Shown here: in pieces, positions 45,155 to 56,769 of the stretch | Numbering within the stretch: position 1 is the stretch's first letter | How the letters are laid out: every line of letters begins with the position of its first letter | NCBI GenBank assembly: GCA_963921825.1 | Contig: OY997588.1 | Span: 56,800,803 to 56,864,802 of the forward strand | Direction of reading: 5' to 3' | Origin: Erodium maritimum | Taxonomy: Eukaryota; Streptophyta; Magnoliopsida; Geraniales; Geraniaceae | DNA: 64,000 nucleotides | The notes under the pieces: model-generated | Database searches by the model: none | What the model saw: only the letters and a program-made list of their open reading frames with translations | What the model was told of the DNA's origin: nothing | Translations under genes and position numbers: made by a program

Positions 45155-47066
45155 TTTTGAACTAAAGTTGTGATAGTTTATTAATAATAAAGGTGAGTCA
45201 TTACAATGAGGAATGGTCCAGAAGGTCCCAGTTTAAAAACTCTGAGAAATATTGACCGTAGATTCATACCGTTTTAGAGGAGTATGATAACTTAATAAAA
45301 CTTAAACTAACAAATTGAAGAGAACCGTTCAAGGTGGTGCCTAAACGCTGCTTGATCCCATAAAGAGTATTTTTTTCGCCGAGAGGAGTGCTAGCGAATC
45401 TGAACTCAACAGTAGTACCGGGAGGATAAGCTTGAGTCAGGTACCCCTCCCTAGGTAGGTGGTCCCAAAAGCTTCGGGTGTCTAACATTCCTACTGACGG
45501 GGTTTCTTAGCGGCCCTCACCTGGTCTTCACGAGGTTCCCCTGCAGATTCTCTCTTCTTCCTCAACGCCACAGATGGGACAGTCCATGAAAGGCTAGTAG
45601 ACCTAGTCCTCGAGGTATGGCCTTCCTCTAGGGACCGCGTCTCGTTCACCCTAGGTCCCATCTCCCCTACCTAGAGGTTAGGTAGAGTGTTCGGGGTTAC
45701 GATTGGTCCCCTTCCCCGAGGTGATGAGGCCTTAAGTATAGTGTTCGAGGTCGACAATGCAAAGCCTGAAGGACACAGTGGTCCTATTACAACTATCCCC
45801 CAAACTGTGGCATAGTTATTCTCAAGCTTGTTTGGTTTGAATTTCGGGAGGGAATAATCAAACCTACGTATCCCCGCATCTCCGTATCACATGGTCGATT
45901 CGACCACAATTACAACAGAAAGTTGGGATCCGATCATAGGTCAGGGTGACCCTAATCGGTTTTGGGAACTCTTGAAGCTCATGAATATAGTACGACGAAG
46001 GAGACGGTGGAGCTCCATCATGAAACGAACTTTAACAGTCTCTGCCCAACACAAGCCCCACTGGTCACACGGGACATCCCACACTCCCCTAGTGTGGTTC
46101 CGATGAATTTCCTAGTAGCCTTCGTATGAACCGATGGCGGGAGACCCCTTACATGTACTCATATTCGATCCAACTTGTGGAGATCCCTTGTCATCGGGTC
46201 CATTATCTACCCTAGCATTAGGGGGTATACATTGAAGCACCAAGGTTTGTTGCTGAGAACCCAAGCCATAACCTCTTGAGATTCGAAGTAGAAGCCGTAG
46301 GTCCCGGGTTCAGATATTTCATCACCAAGCTCGAAGTCGAACGTCCCCATTCTCACGTAATGATCTTGAGCATGAAGTTTTTTCGGGGCGACTTTGGTGC
46401 CAACAGCCTACCCACCATGCTGAATTATTGGTGAGCAAGGACTATAGGGTCCACCGGAGTGTAGGGAACCACGACCTCCATCTCGTCTTCATCAGTGATG
46501 GAGCAAGCCGATAGGCCGTTCTGGAGGGTCACTGTCGATGACAGTAAGTCTCAAGGAAGCGGTGAGGTAGAGGATCCATAGACGTCTCCGAGACCAAGGA
46601 ATCATTTCCTTCCTTGGTCGGTGGTGATGCAACGATATGCAGTGGTGTGTGGGAGGAAACCTAACTAGCGTCCTCTCTTGGGTTTGACTAGTACAGTCTC
46701 CGACGATGCATGTCTTGGGAAAAGATCACCATAGCAGAGCCCTTCATGGACGATTTTCCAATCGGGGGCAGCGCCAGCAGCACCGACGGTAGTGCAACCG
46801 ACAACGCGGAAAGAGAGGTATTAGGAGTTATCTTCTTTCTAGCCTTCACCGGACGGATGAAATCAGATGAGGGTCGTGGGGGCATGATATGAGATTCGGG
46901 GAGACTGGCATAACAAAAGAAGGAAGGGACGTAACGATTTCTATTGGTGGAGAAATTGAAACCATAGGAGTCAAAGTGTTAGAAGAGGTCGACATCGACA
47001 GGTGGCAGCTATGGTGGCTAGGGATAGAAATCTATAGAGAAGTATGACACACGAGAGCATGAGGAT
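45155..47066 (-). mobile_element. LINE copy L-a: ORF1 only, no ORF2
   Basis: A minus-strand L1-type element of about 1.9 kb. Flanks AATTTGGAATGTTTG (45140-45154) and AATTTAAAATGTTTG (47067-47081) form a 15-bp TSD with GG-to-AA change. ORF1 is broken by stops and shifts but holds DUF4283 (GTYGFYFESQEVMAWVLSNK, about 46300-46240, then PWCFN) and a CCHC knuckle CCNCGRIDHVIRRC (about 45915-45875). The ORF1 C-terminus (AKKPRQ, about 45510) is followed by a 3' part of about 350 bp shared with L-b and L-c, ending in 'ttattaataa' and an A-rich tail. No endonuclease or RT is present. Confidence 0.82.
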
Positions 47067-47099
47067 AATTTAAAATGTTTGTAGAGTATGCACTGTATA

Positions 47100-48243
47100 T
47101 ATATATTTTTTGAAACTACCAAAAAAAGAAATTTTATTCATAATGCCAAACAATAAGGACATATATTGGTTCAACGATCCTTGTCTTTAGAATATATCCG
47201 AGATCTTCGTATGTGTATCGGTACTCTTTGACCTGTAGAAAAAAATCTGTTTTGTCAAAATATAAGGCAATACCAACGTACTAAGAAAATAAACATGAAA
47301 GACCAAAGCAGAAAACAAAACGGAGTGGATGCTTCACTCGTCCCACCCCACGGATCCCAAAGCACTGACCGGATTACTTCAATGCCTTTTTCAATCGGTT
47401 CGTACGGGTGTCTGAGTGCTAGGTTTCGACAAGGAATATCGTGTCCGGCCTATGGTTTCCGATGAGATCCTTCAGTTGTTAACGATTCTTATCTGCATCC
47501 AACCCGCAATAATTTCATGTCATGAATTTCATTATCGACAGTATACCCAATCGACAATAGAAGAACAACTAGAAGGACACCAAAAGCACAACGACCATGA
47601 ATGAGAATAGGTGGAAGCATATCTGACATAATGATGCTCCTGGATACCGAGATCGAAGGACGAATCTCCGTCGACAGAACTAAATCAACAACACTCAAAT
47701 CTAACCTTATGCGACTCCTATACTAGTCTATACTACTCTTTTTCTTATTCTTATTGTTTTCAAAACTCAAATAATAAAGTCAGAAAGAAAATAGAAGAGA
47801 TATAATGTAAATTAGATATGGGCCAGAATGGTGCATGTCGGGTCATTTAATGTAACTCTAAGTGGCACGCATCCCGAGTTCCCCGCCAAATCAAAGAGAA
47901 ATCTTGGTACTTCCTTTACTTCTCTCATGCCACGTGGTATTACCTTAATTTTGGGGTGTTTGGATTTTTTTTTAATGATATTGACATTACAATTTAAATG
48001 ATGCCACGTAAATTTTGTCATCACAATCATCGATAACACTGTCCATTATATGGACTCTTGATGACCATGTCGAGACTATCATCTATTTTTAAGTTATAAT
48101 TAATATAAAAAATATAATTTTATTTAAATATTTGGTTGATATTTGAATTTATTAGCATTACCGTTAAGAAAATAAATAAATAAATAAATTATTCATATTT
48201 ATATATGATTTTTAAATAATTATAATTAATAATTATATTTATT
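47100..48243. other. Unassigned AT-rich interval
   Basis: 47110-47700 begins with a stretch which in the minus sense reads like a LINE or gene 3' end ('aataaaatttc' before a T/A run), and 48090-48243 is very AT-rich (repeated AAATAAATAAATA). The short open frames on both strands (47416-47604, 47489-47698) overlap and I do not support them. Nothing recognised. Confidence 0.4.
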
Positions 48244-48259
48244 ATAGAGATATCTTAAT

Positions 48260-49892
48260 AGCTACTCGCTTCTGTCGAGACCCCCTCCTCGCGTCTGTCG
48301 AGTCAAACCCTAGCCTATGCCTACTTCTGCGTCTGCCACCGACAATATGTCGGCACTGTTTGGATCTATCACATCCGTCCCTATAACCTTGCATACCCCC
48401 TCGAAGACCGGGTTGGAGCCATGGCTTTTTAATCGTCACACGGGCACGCCATCCTCTGCTTTCTCGCCTTCCAGGATGCTAAACAACGGCGTTGTCCTGC
48501 CAAAGGTCCGCTGGCGGGGACGACTGGGCTCTCCTCACCCGCGCTGGGGTTTTGCGAGGGAGCGTCCCTGGGCCTCCTCGTGGGGCCGAGGCACCATCCA
48601 GGGGTTTTTAAGGTCGCGTCTGGTGGCTGGCTCGTTGACCCATGACCTTGCTCTGGGTCCGGTGAGGTGTGGAGGGCGCGGGCATTAGATTCGGGTTCCT
48701 ACTTTTCTCTTCTCGCCCTTTTGATTTCCACGAGCGCGATGTCGGGAGGAACGTTTGACCCATGACCTTGCTCTGGGTCCGATGGGGAGGGGAGGGCGCG
48801 GGCGCCAGCCATGGCTTTCTTCGCCGGACTTCCCGACTTGGGCGGTTCCTCGGGAATTGGGGTTGGGCCGACCTAGGGTTCCGGTTTGGCGATCTCCTGT
48901 GTCGGGACGGATGACGGGGTAGCTCTCTTAGCTCACCGCAGAGTACTGGTGCAGTCGGGTCGCCCTACTGCATGCATGGCAGGACTGCCGCCCCAATCTC
49001 TTTTTTCGTACAAGGACTTTCTGTTGGCCCGTAGAGGTTTGTTTTTGAGGTCGACGGTGATGGGGCCTAGACCGCGCCTTGGGGGAGCACCGTACCTAAG
49101 GTGGTCACAGGTGGCCGCTGCGCATGGCATGGACCCTTTGTCATTGGATCCATTACCTAATATGGGAGGGTATCGGGGGTGCGGGGCCAGTGTATCCCTG
49201 GACCCATTACCTAACCAAGGCCCCATGCCTGGATGGGAAATAAGCCCTCTATGGAGGTTCCCTATTGGTTCGATTGCTGCGAGCCAGGGGAATGATCCGG
49301 GAGGGCTTGGGGGAAGAGGTCGGGGTTTCCTCTGCTCTCGGCCTATTGGAATGCCATCGTCCTCTATAGGGGAAGGTGGGAGGGCTGGAGTTCTGGTTCC
49401 GGTGGCAGCACCAGAGGATAAGAGTGGTTAGCGAGTCATAGTTCGAGCGAGGGCTGAGTTTCAACCTCGCCGGGCCACATGAGTACGTTGGCAAGGCTCA
49501 GGGGCAGGAAGGACTCCTTGAGGATACCCTGTCCACCCTTCCTGGCTGACGGACACAGGTTCGGTTTTATAGCAAAAGAAGAGCGTCGTCCTTGGATGAC
49601 CCAACGACATTTAGGCCCTACCTTGAGCAGTGTTTCGTCAGGCGGCTTTAGTTTTAGTTTTATTTTCAATAGGGGCTGTTAGGTCACTCCTATCTTAGTT
49701 TGGTTAACCTTGGTTTTTTCATTACTGTCCTAGGCATTTGGTTTGGTTGTCAGTTTCAGGTCGCCTTTATGGCATTTCAACAAAACGTCTTAGGCGTTTT
49801 CTCGGTAGATAGGGTTATTGTGTTTGTCCCGGCAGGGCTTTCAGACATGTACTAACTCTTTTAAAGGAATATATTACACGTTTACTAAAAAA
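48260..49892 (+). mobile_element. Non-LTR retroposon R2, 1.63 kb, with 16-bp TSD
   Basis: Bounded by an exact 16-bp duplication, ATAGAGATATCTTAAT, at 48244-48259 and 49893-49908, and ending ACTAAAAAA. Same family as R1. Contains a direct duplication of about 105 bp with 'gacccatgaccttgctctgg' (48637 and 48749). The longest frame (48886-49431, 181 codons) is Gly/Pro/Arg-rich with no recognised domain. It lacks RT, so it depended on a LINE in trans. Confidence 0.88.
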
Positions 49893-50071
49893 ATAGAGAT
49901 ATCTTAATTATTTAACATTTTTCGTTTTATTCAACGAATTTAATTTCTCACCCAATATACGATAAAAATCCAACTATAAAATTTTCAAAACACTTTAATT
50001 GATCCTTAAAAACATAAAGGCTAAAATGTCAATAACCCATAATATTTATTTAGTTTTTTCATAAATTGAAT

Positions 50072-51560
50072 TTTTTGAGCGAAAGTTGCAATATTATTAA
50101 TAAAAAAACCAAATACATTACTGTGCGTCGAGGAACAGACTCCCCAACCACGATGAAAAGGACAGATTGGATGAAATATGGTTCTCTTATACTTGTAATA
50201 CCATAACCATTACAAGCGGTATTTTGATGCTGCATGAGCAAAGACCGAATACGAAAAGAGGTAAGGGGTACTGGTGATCCCGAGGACCTCAACAGTAATG
50301 GTGATGGTGGGAGGCAAAGCATCATCTTGGGACCCCTCCCTGGGCCAGTCCCCGATGCTCATCTGACCTCTCATTCCTCCTGGCGGGGCTGCTTTCCCGC
50401 CCTGACCTGATCCTCCCGAGGAGCTCCAGCTACTGATCTCTTGAGCGCTCCAATACTCTCTCCAACTCTAGCAAGACCAGGAAGCCCAACAACCTTTGCT
50501 CCCGAGCCCTCACAAGCTCCCACACTCATCTGTCTAGAGGGTGGTGGAGGGTCCACTAGTACCGAGATAACTAGGGACTGAGCATGTGCAACTGTGGTAG
50601 GACCCTGAGGCCCCAGACCAGAAGGCATGGAGGTCCGAGGGGCCTTATTCAGAGCCAGGGGGCCTTTCGGGATGAAGCCCTGTGTAGTACACGAACGGTC
50701 ACTCTCCCCTCAATCCGTTGCATAGGCTTTAGCCCACTTCTCCCTCTGATACTCCACCAAGGAGGAGTCAAACATTGGGGAGCCTTTGACCGCCTACTTA
50801 CATTCCTTCAAGACATGGCCGAGCTGGCCACAATTGTAGCTGAAGCTTGGAAGCTTTGACTAAGTGAGTTCTACATGGATCGGCTCAGGGAACTCCTTAA
50901 ACCGAAGGACCAGTCCCCAACGCAGTGGCCTCTCAATGAGGTTCCAGAACCGAAATTTGACAGTGTCGCCCCAACACATGACCCACTAGTCACATGGGAC
51001 ATCCACACACTCCCAACGCGTCCCCGATGGAAGTACCTGTTTCCCGCGTCCGTACCAGGGGCGGTAGACCCCTTGTATGTGCCCACAATTGCACTCGGTC
51101 GAGAATTGGCATCTCCCGAGCACACAGATCCAAGTCACCCAGCAATAGGGCCCGTCTATCAAAGCACCAAGGCTCTTTGCCTCGGACCCACGATCGAGCC
51201 TCAGGGGACCGCAAGTAGAATCCAAACACCCCGGCCCTAGGTTTTTGACCACGAGACCCTTAGCAGCATTCCCCCACACATTGGTAATGATACGCAGGAG
51301 TGTCTCCTTGCGGGGAGTCTTTGGGGACCACAACTTCCCCAACATCCCCCATTGTTGGCGGGTAATGGTCGTCGATGTTGCCCGAGAGGATGGAACCACC
51401 ACTTTGACCTCTTCGTCCTCTTCCAAAGAGTAGGATGATAACCCGTCCTGAAGACCCGCCAGGGAAGCTTGAAGATCCAAGACCAAGTCGGCCGGAGGAT
51501 TGGTTTTGGTGCATGAAATTTCTGCTTGCGACTCGTAACATTCGTTAGAAGAAACGAAGA
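50072..51560 (-). mobile_element. LINE copy L-b: ORF1 only, no ORF2
   Basis: A minus-strand L1-type ORF1 element of about 1.5 kb. Acidic segment SLEEDEEVKVVVP (about 51430), WGMLGKLWSPK, then in shifted frames the DUF4283 parts EPWCFDRRALLLGDLD and VQLWAHTRGLPPL (about 51160-51050), VCVDVPCDQ, a basic PLRWGLVLRF part, and a knuckle NCGQLGHVLKEC with its first Cys changed to Ser (about 50840). The C-terminus GKQPRQEE ends in TGA (about 50370). The following roughly 300 bp is the same 3' sequence as in L-a and L-c. The 5' end abuts CACTA transposase sequence near 51590, so L-b probably inserted into or next to the CACTA element. No TSD found. Confidence 0.8.
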
Positions 51561-51589
51561 GGGTTTAAAACCCAGATCAGAGGAGATAA

Positions 51590-54420
51590 CATGTTTTTGA
51601 AAATAAGACCGAAAGGTGTAAACATTTGTGAAGCATGGTGGTATGGAAAAGTGGAGGAAATATCATCTCCAACTTATAGAGAATCTCAACAATCTCTTTC
51701 TCCACCGACTAGACCTGCTCCTTAAAGATCTCTCTTGCCTAGAGGGTTTGGAAGAAACGTGCAACCTCACAAATGATATTTGGTAGGGGTGGTGTCACAT
51801 ATGGTATTATAATGATATAAAGTATACGCTACAACAAAACATGCATGTCATGAGTTTTCATCCCTAAAAATTTCTTATCTGCCAACTAAACCTTGTTTTT
51901 CAAGCTTCCTACATAATCTATTGGGTAACGTATTGATGCGATCCTCTCAAGAACTTCTTCATACTTCTCTGGAATAACCGTGTAGTTTTCACGCGACATG
52001 ACAGAGTTCGTCCCTCTCGTCTTGGGCCATAGGTCCTCATGCACACCCACTACTGTAAAAGTCCCCGCCGAGTCCGCCTAGGCCCCAAAATCTGTAAAAA
52101 TGTCCAACTCGTCGCCTCACCTAGGCCCCAAAATATGAAATCCATCTGACTCGCCATCCCGCCCGATTAGTCCGAAACTTGGGACTCTATTTGTGAAATT
52201 AGACCTTTAAAATAGAGATGAAAAGGTGAGAGATACAATATATTTGTAATGGTCTTGAATTTTTGATATATAGAATATGAGACATTCCCTCTTTGGTGGT
52301 TTATCATTATAATATATATTTTTATTAAAATTTAGAGTGAAATCAAAATGAGAGCATTATTAGGTTTAGTTTATTTTTTTTATTTTGATACTTGATATTT
52401 TTTATATTATACAAATATAGTATATATTTTGAACTTTTGATTATATTTTTGTAATATATATTTAATAATAATTATAATTATTAAAAAATTAAATTCGCCT
52501 AGTCCCCAACTAGTCCCCGCCTAACGCCTAGGGGTCCTTATCGCCCGACTAACGCCTAACGCTTTTTACAATCATGCACACCTTTGTCTTTCCACATTTT
52601 GCAGGCTTTGAGTCATCCGTAGTCTTCCCAAGAAAGTTCAACAGTGTTCCCACAAGATTGTCAAATACATTTTTTTTCAATGTGCATCACGTCTAATATG
52701 TGTCTTGTTCTCAATGTTTTCCAATATGGAAGGTCCCATAATATTGACATATGTGTCTAACACAACCTTTTCAACCCGACTTTCTTAACAAATTTTGGAT
52801 GAAATGACTCTACAGAATAATGTTCCTCCTAAGATTTTATCTTATTGTAAAATTCATTACCAGAACATGATGGCTTTAGTACTCATTTCTCCCTCTGACC
52901 CTTATTGTAGTAATATTTCTTACTGTGACTTGCCATGCAATATTTATTCTTGATGTACAAGCCAGTTTGTGCCCCGTAGTAATACATTATGTTTTTCTTG
53001 TGCTCCGCATCAATGACATCCATACATATCGGGCATGCCGTGTAACCTTTAGTCTGAATGCCCCCAAACATCCCTAAACCAGAGAAGTCTTTGATGGTCC
53101 ATATTGTTGCAACTCCCATCGTGAACGTTGTATTGTAGGATGCATCAAATGTCACAACCCCATTTCCCCATAATTTCAGCAACTCGACAAGAAATGATGT
53201 CTTCAACACATTTGACACTTCCCGGGTGCCTTAGGACATGATGTCAACAAAGTCAGTAATGTACAATATTTCTTCATGCACATGTTCGGGGGAAAATTGT
53301 AAGGGATCACAACAACAAGCTATGTGCTATAAGGCACAACAATTGCATTACATGGACAAAACCAGTCGATGACCATTGCAAGACGAACATTTCAGACTTC
53401 CATTCCAAATGGATCATGGTGTGCCCTGTTGAAAGCTTTCCAGGTTTCACCATCAATTGGATGTGTCATCATATCGTCGATGGCCATTGCAAGACATACA
53501 TTTCAAGCTTCCATTCAAAATGTATCATTGTATGCCTCGTTGAAAGCTTTCCAGGTTTCACCATCAATTGGATGTGTCATCATATCATCGTGGACTATCA
53601 TTTTCTCTGCAGTATAAGGTGAATTGTACAACTTTTATGGAGTGATGGGGAAGTGTCTAACGATCTTCTTTGCCTTTAGTTCCCAATCCATTTTTTCCTC
53701 TCTATTAAGGCGTGTCACAAACGAGACACTTGTCTCAAACGAAAGTTTCTTCATAGTGTAATGTGCACCCAAATTCACAAGCATCGCACTTTACATAACC
53801 TATTTTGACACTCTTCATTCATTTCTTCGCGTCTGCGAATGACTGTGGATAAGTGTTAAGATTAGAATACTTTGTCTTTGTATATGCACAATACCCACTA
53901 AAAGTTTCGTTCGTCATATTGTATTTATCTTTCATTGCCATCAAATTCATAATAGTTGCAGTATGTAAATGTTATCCATTGTTCACTCAGTATTTGTCTT
54001 TCTTGTCGGCCTCTTCATTTATAACTGAGCTAGCAACATCATAATTATTTGGATAAATACGATCACCATCATGAGTAGTAGTAGTGTTACTGAATAGTGG
54101 AAATGTATCTTGGACTTACTTCCTTGTTGGATCAAATCAGATTTCTTGATCACTCGTCAAATTATTGGATGAAGCATATTTGCCCATATCTTTTATATTT
54201 TGTTGTCTGAATTTCGCAAATGTCCTAGGCCTTTGGCCCTCTTCACCGTGATGATACCATATTTTGTAAGTTTACATAATCCTACTACCTTTAATCAAGT
54301 GTGTCAAAATCTCTTCCATTGTTTTGAGACGGTCGTTCTTACAATTTTTATATGGACACTTGTACGATTAGATGTTATCCCCTACTAGCTCACAACTATC
54401 CAAAATGTAGGCCAAAATAT
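51590..54420 (-). pseudogene. CACTA (En/Spm) TNP2-type transposase, decayed
   Basis: Minus-strand TNP2 transposase in many frames. N-terminal side: an ARVLR..PLTPR-like part and THPIDGETWKAF (about 53590-53430, duplicated). Middle: VIPYNFPPNMCMKK (about 53310), VTFDASYN, WTIKDFSGLGMFGG and TACPIC (about 53160-53030). C-terminal side beyond a MITE: FLGMKTHDMHVLL (about 51870) and KLEMIFPPLFHT (about 51660). Order and spacing follow the family. A segment of about 117 bp is tandemly duplicated (53360-53590). Multiple stops and shifts; certainly inactive. The 5' leader continues right to about 54590. Confidence 0.85.
52048..52572. mobile_element. MITE of about 525 bp inside the CACTA transposase
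   Basis: Flanked by an exact 10-bp direct repeat, CATGCACACC, at 52038-52047 and 52573-52582. The ends carry inverted CTGTAAAAGT / ATTGTAAAAAGC and GC-rich inverted blocks with 'gccta.gccc' and 'cgcctagtcccc'; the middle is AT-rich. Size of the duplication suggests hAT (8 bp) or Mutator-like (9-11 bp). It separates the two halves of the TNP2 remnant, so it is younger than the CACTA element. Confidence 0.72.
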
Positions 54421-54623
54421 TCCTCACACCTCATTTTCTTAACATCCGATCAACAATTCACGACGACAATCAATACAATATAATTTTAATCCTAATTTTT
54501 GAATACAACAATTAAATAACTCAATTATCTAATAAATATTCAACCGGACACTAATTGTATAATAAATCCAACACTTACTCAAACAAAAAATTTCATCACC
54601 ATATATATATATATATATATATA

Positions 54624-55127
54624 GGATTGGTATCAAGTACAAACTCCCCTTTATTGTGCAAACTACGAACCAATATGAGCCATAGGATCCCCCCCCCAAG
54701 TAATGTCAGTAGAGCGCACCAGATGCTGACACGTGGGAAATTAAATATATAAAACACCGCACCTTATTGTGCAAACTACGAACTCACCAGATGCTGACAC
54801 GTGGGCGCACGCTGCTGGTGCGCGCGCGCACAATACTGATAGTTTGCATAGCACGATGCTGATAGTTTAGTACAAATGTGCTGATAGGTTAATACAAATG
54901 TAAACTATCAACACACTTGTACTAACCTATCAGCACCGTACTATGTAAACTATCAGCACTCACGCTGCGCACGTGGTCAACACGCGCTATTTGCGGGCAG
55001 AGGCGCGCGCGAAGTGGCCACATGTCAGCATCGCGCGCGCTCTGATGACGTCATCTTGAATGCATCATGTGGCTTAAATTGGTTTGTAGTTTGCACAATA
55101 AGGATGGTTTTTACTGGATAGCTACCC
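54624..55127 (+). mobile_element. (TA)n-flanked MITE 1
   Basis: About 504 bp between TA microsatellites. Left end GGATTGGTATCAAGTACAAA..TTTATTGTGCAAAC, right end in inverted order GTTTGCACAATAAG..GGATAGCTACCC. The interior has CG-rich alternating runs and 'gctgatagttt' repeats. No ORF. An internal copy of the left terminal block ('ttattgtgcaaactacgaac', 54762) suggests a duplication. Confidence 0.8.
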
Positions 55128-55143
55128 TATATATATATATATA

Positions 55144-55510
55144 GGGTAGCTATCCAGTAAAAACCATCCTTATTGTGCATACTACGAATCAATCTAAGCC
55201 ACAGGATGCGGTCAAAGTGACGTCAGCAGAGCGCGCGCGATGCTGACACGTGGCAGATTCGCGCACGCCTCTGCCCGCGCGCGTGAGCGTGTTGACCACG
55301 CGCGCGAATGGTGCTAATAGATTGGCGCGCACAGTGCTACTAGTTTAGCATAGTGCCAAACTATTAGCACTGTGCGCCCAAACTATTAGCACTATGCGCG
55401 CCACGTGTCAGCACTGTGCGCGCGCACCAGCAGCGCGCGCGCCCACGTGTCAGCACCTGGTGAGTTCATAGTTTGCACAATAAGGGGTGGTTTGTACCTG
55501 ATACCAACCC
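55144..55510 (-). mobile_element. (TA)n-flanked MITE 2, inverted relative to MITE 1
   Basis: About 367 bp, beginning GGGTAGCTATCCAGTAAAAA and ending ATAAGGGGTGGTTTGTACC..ACCAACCC. It is the reverse complement of the MITE 1 type, separated from it by 16 bp of TA. Contains long GCGCGC runs and no ORF. Confidence 0.8.
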
Positions 55511-55522
55511 TATATATATATA

Positions 55523-55784
55523 CAAACCTCTCTTACGGTGTGAACCTGCGAACCTCAAATCTGGTTTGAGAAAATAACATCCAGTTTGAGAAGAAAAAAA
55601 GTTTGAAAAAACAACATTTTACTTTGAGAAAATATAGTTTGAGAAAATAGCGTTTCTGGTTTGAGAATTGTTTTTTTTAGAATATTCAACTCAAACCAGA
55701 GCTGCTATTTTCTCAAACCGCATACACTGTTTTTGCGAGTTGGTAGGTTCACACTGTAGCAGTTGGTTCGCACCTGATTGCATG

Positions 55785-55787
<3 letters not shown>
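55523..55787. mobile_element. (TA)n-flanked MITE 3, different family
   Basis: About 265 bp between TA microsatellites, with inverted ends around GTGTGAACCT (left 55538, right on the opposite strand about 55750). Interior with five 'gtttgagaaaata' units in both orientations. No ORF. Confidence 0.7.
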
Positions 55788-55824
<37 letters not shown>

Positions 55825-55826
<2 letters not shown>

Positions 55827-56455
55827 CAAATACAAATCACTCTTATTGTGCAAACTACGAACCAATCTAAGCCACAGGATGCGTGCACACTAACGTCATC
55901 AGAGCGCGCGCGATACTGACACATGACCTTTTCCGCGCATGCCTTTGACCGTGTGCAGCGTGTGTTGACTATGCTCGCAGTGCGCATGGTACCAGCACTC
56001 CGTATTGTAAGGTACCAGCACCGTGTATGCAAGGTACTAGCACTATGTTATGTAAGGTACTAGTACCGTGTTAGGTAAGGTACCAACACTTTTCATAGTA
56101 TCAGCACTCTGTATGTTGGGTATCAGCACTCACACACTCCGTATTTATAAAGGTACTAGCACCGTGTATGCAAGGTACTAGCAATGTGCTATGTATGTAA
56201 CCAGTATCGTGTTAGATAAGGTACCAATATTTTGCATAGTATCATCACTCTGTATGTGGGTATCAGCACTTTGTGTGTAGGTATCAACATTGTGTTAGGT
56301 AAGGTACCAATACTTGGTGCGCACATAAGCGCGTAGAATGTCCACGTGTCATCATCTTTTGTGCTCTAATGACGTCAGCATGCACACATCTGTGCCTCAG
56401 GTTGGTCCGTACTTTGCACAATAAAGGGTGATTTGTATTTGATACATGTTCTCTC
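55825..56455. mobile_element. (TA)n-flanked MITE 4, relative of MITEs 1 and 2
   Basis: About 630 bp. Inverted ends ATCAAATACAAATCAC..TTATTGTGCAAAC and, on the other side, TTTGCACAATAAAGGGTGATTTGTATTTGAT. The middle (55988-56320) is a tandem array of about 30-bp units with 'aggtac(c/t)agcac'. No ORF. Confidence 0.78.
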
Positions 56456-56769
56456 TATATATCCAAATAATTATAATTCATTTTCATTAATTATATAATT
56501 AATATATCTCATTTTCAGCCAACAATTACTAATCAATAATATTCTAACAAATTAGTAATTAATTGACTAATAACTCACCAATGATACTTATAACACTAAC
56601 AATTTCTCATTTTCATTCTCAAACACAAATTTATTTAAGTCTAACAAAATAATCAATCTACAATAATTAAATATTAAGAAACATACCATCCTTTTAGTTT
56701 CAAGTACAAATACTCCTAAACACCTACTTCCAAATCAAGTATTTGTGAGGGAAAAAGTGTGTTTTAGAG
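56456..56769 (-). other. AT-rich interval, probably CACTA 5' leader
   Basis: Between MITE 4 and the solo LTR. In the minus sense there is a GGATGGTATGTTTC segment (about 56690) that looks like an intron donor. By position this may be leader and first intron of the TNP2 gene; inference only. Confidence 0.35.

Larger units (their letters stand above)
54624..55510. repeat. Palindrome of about 0.9 kb formed by MITEs 1 and 2
   Basis: Axis in the TA run 55128-55143. For the first 30 bp or so on each side the arms are perfect, then they continue with high similarity for about 190 bp and lower similarity further out. The arms hold alternating purine-pyrimidine GCGCGC tracts. Confidence 0.85.

Noticed and set aside
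47416-47698. Overlapping small ORFs
   Set aside because: Both strands open over the same stretch, no domain, no conserved context.
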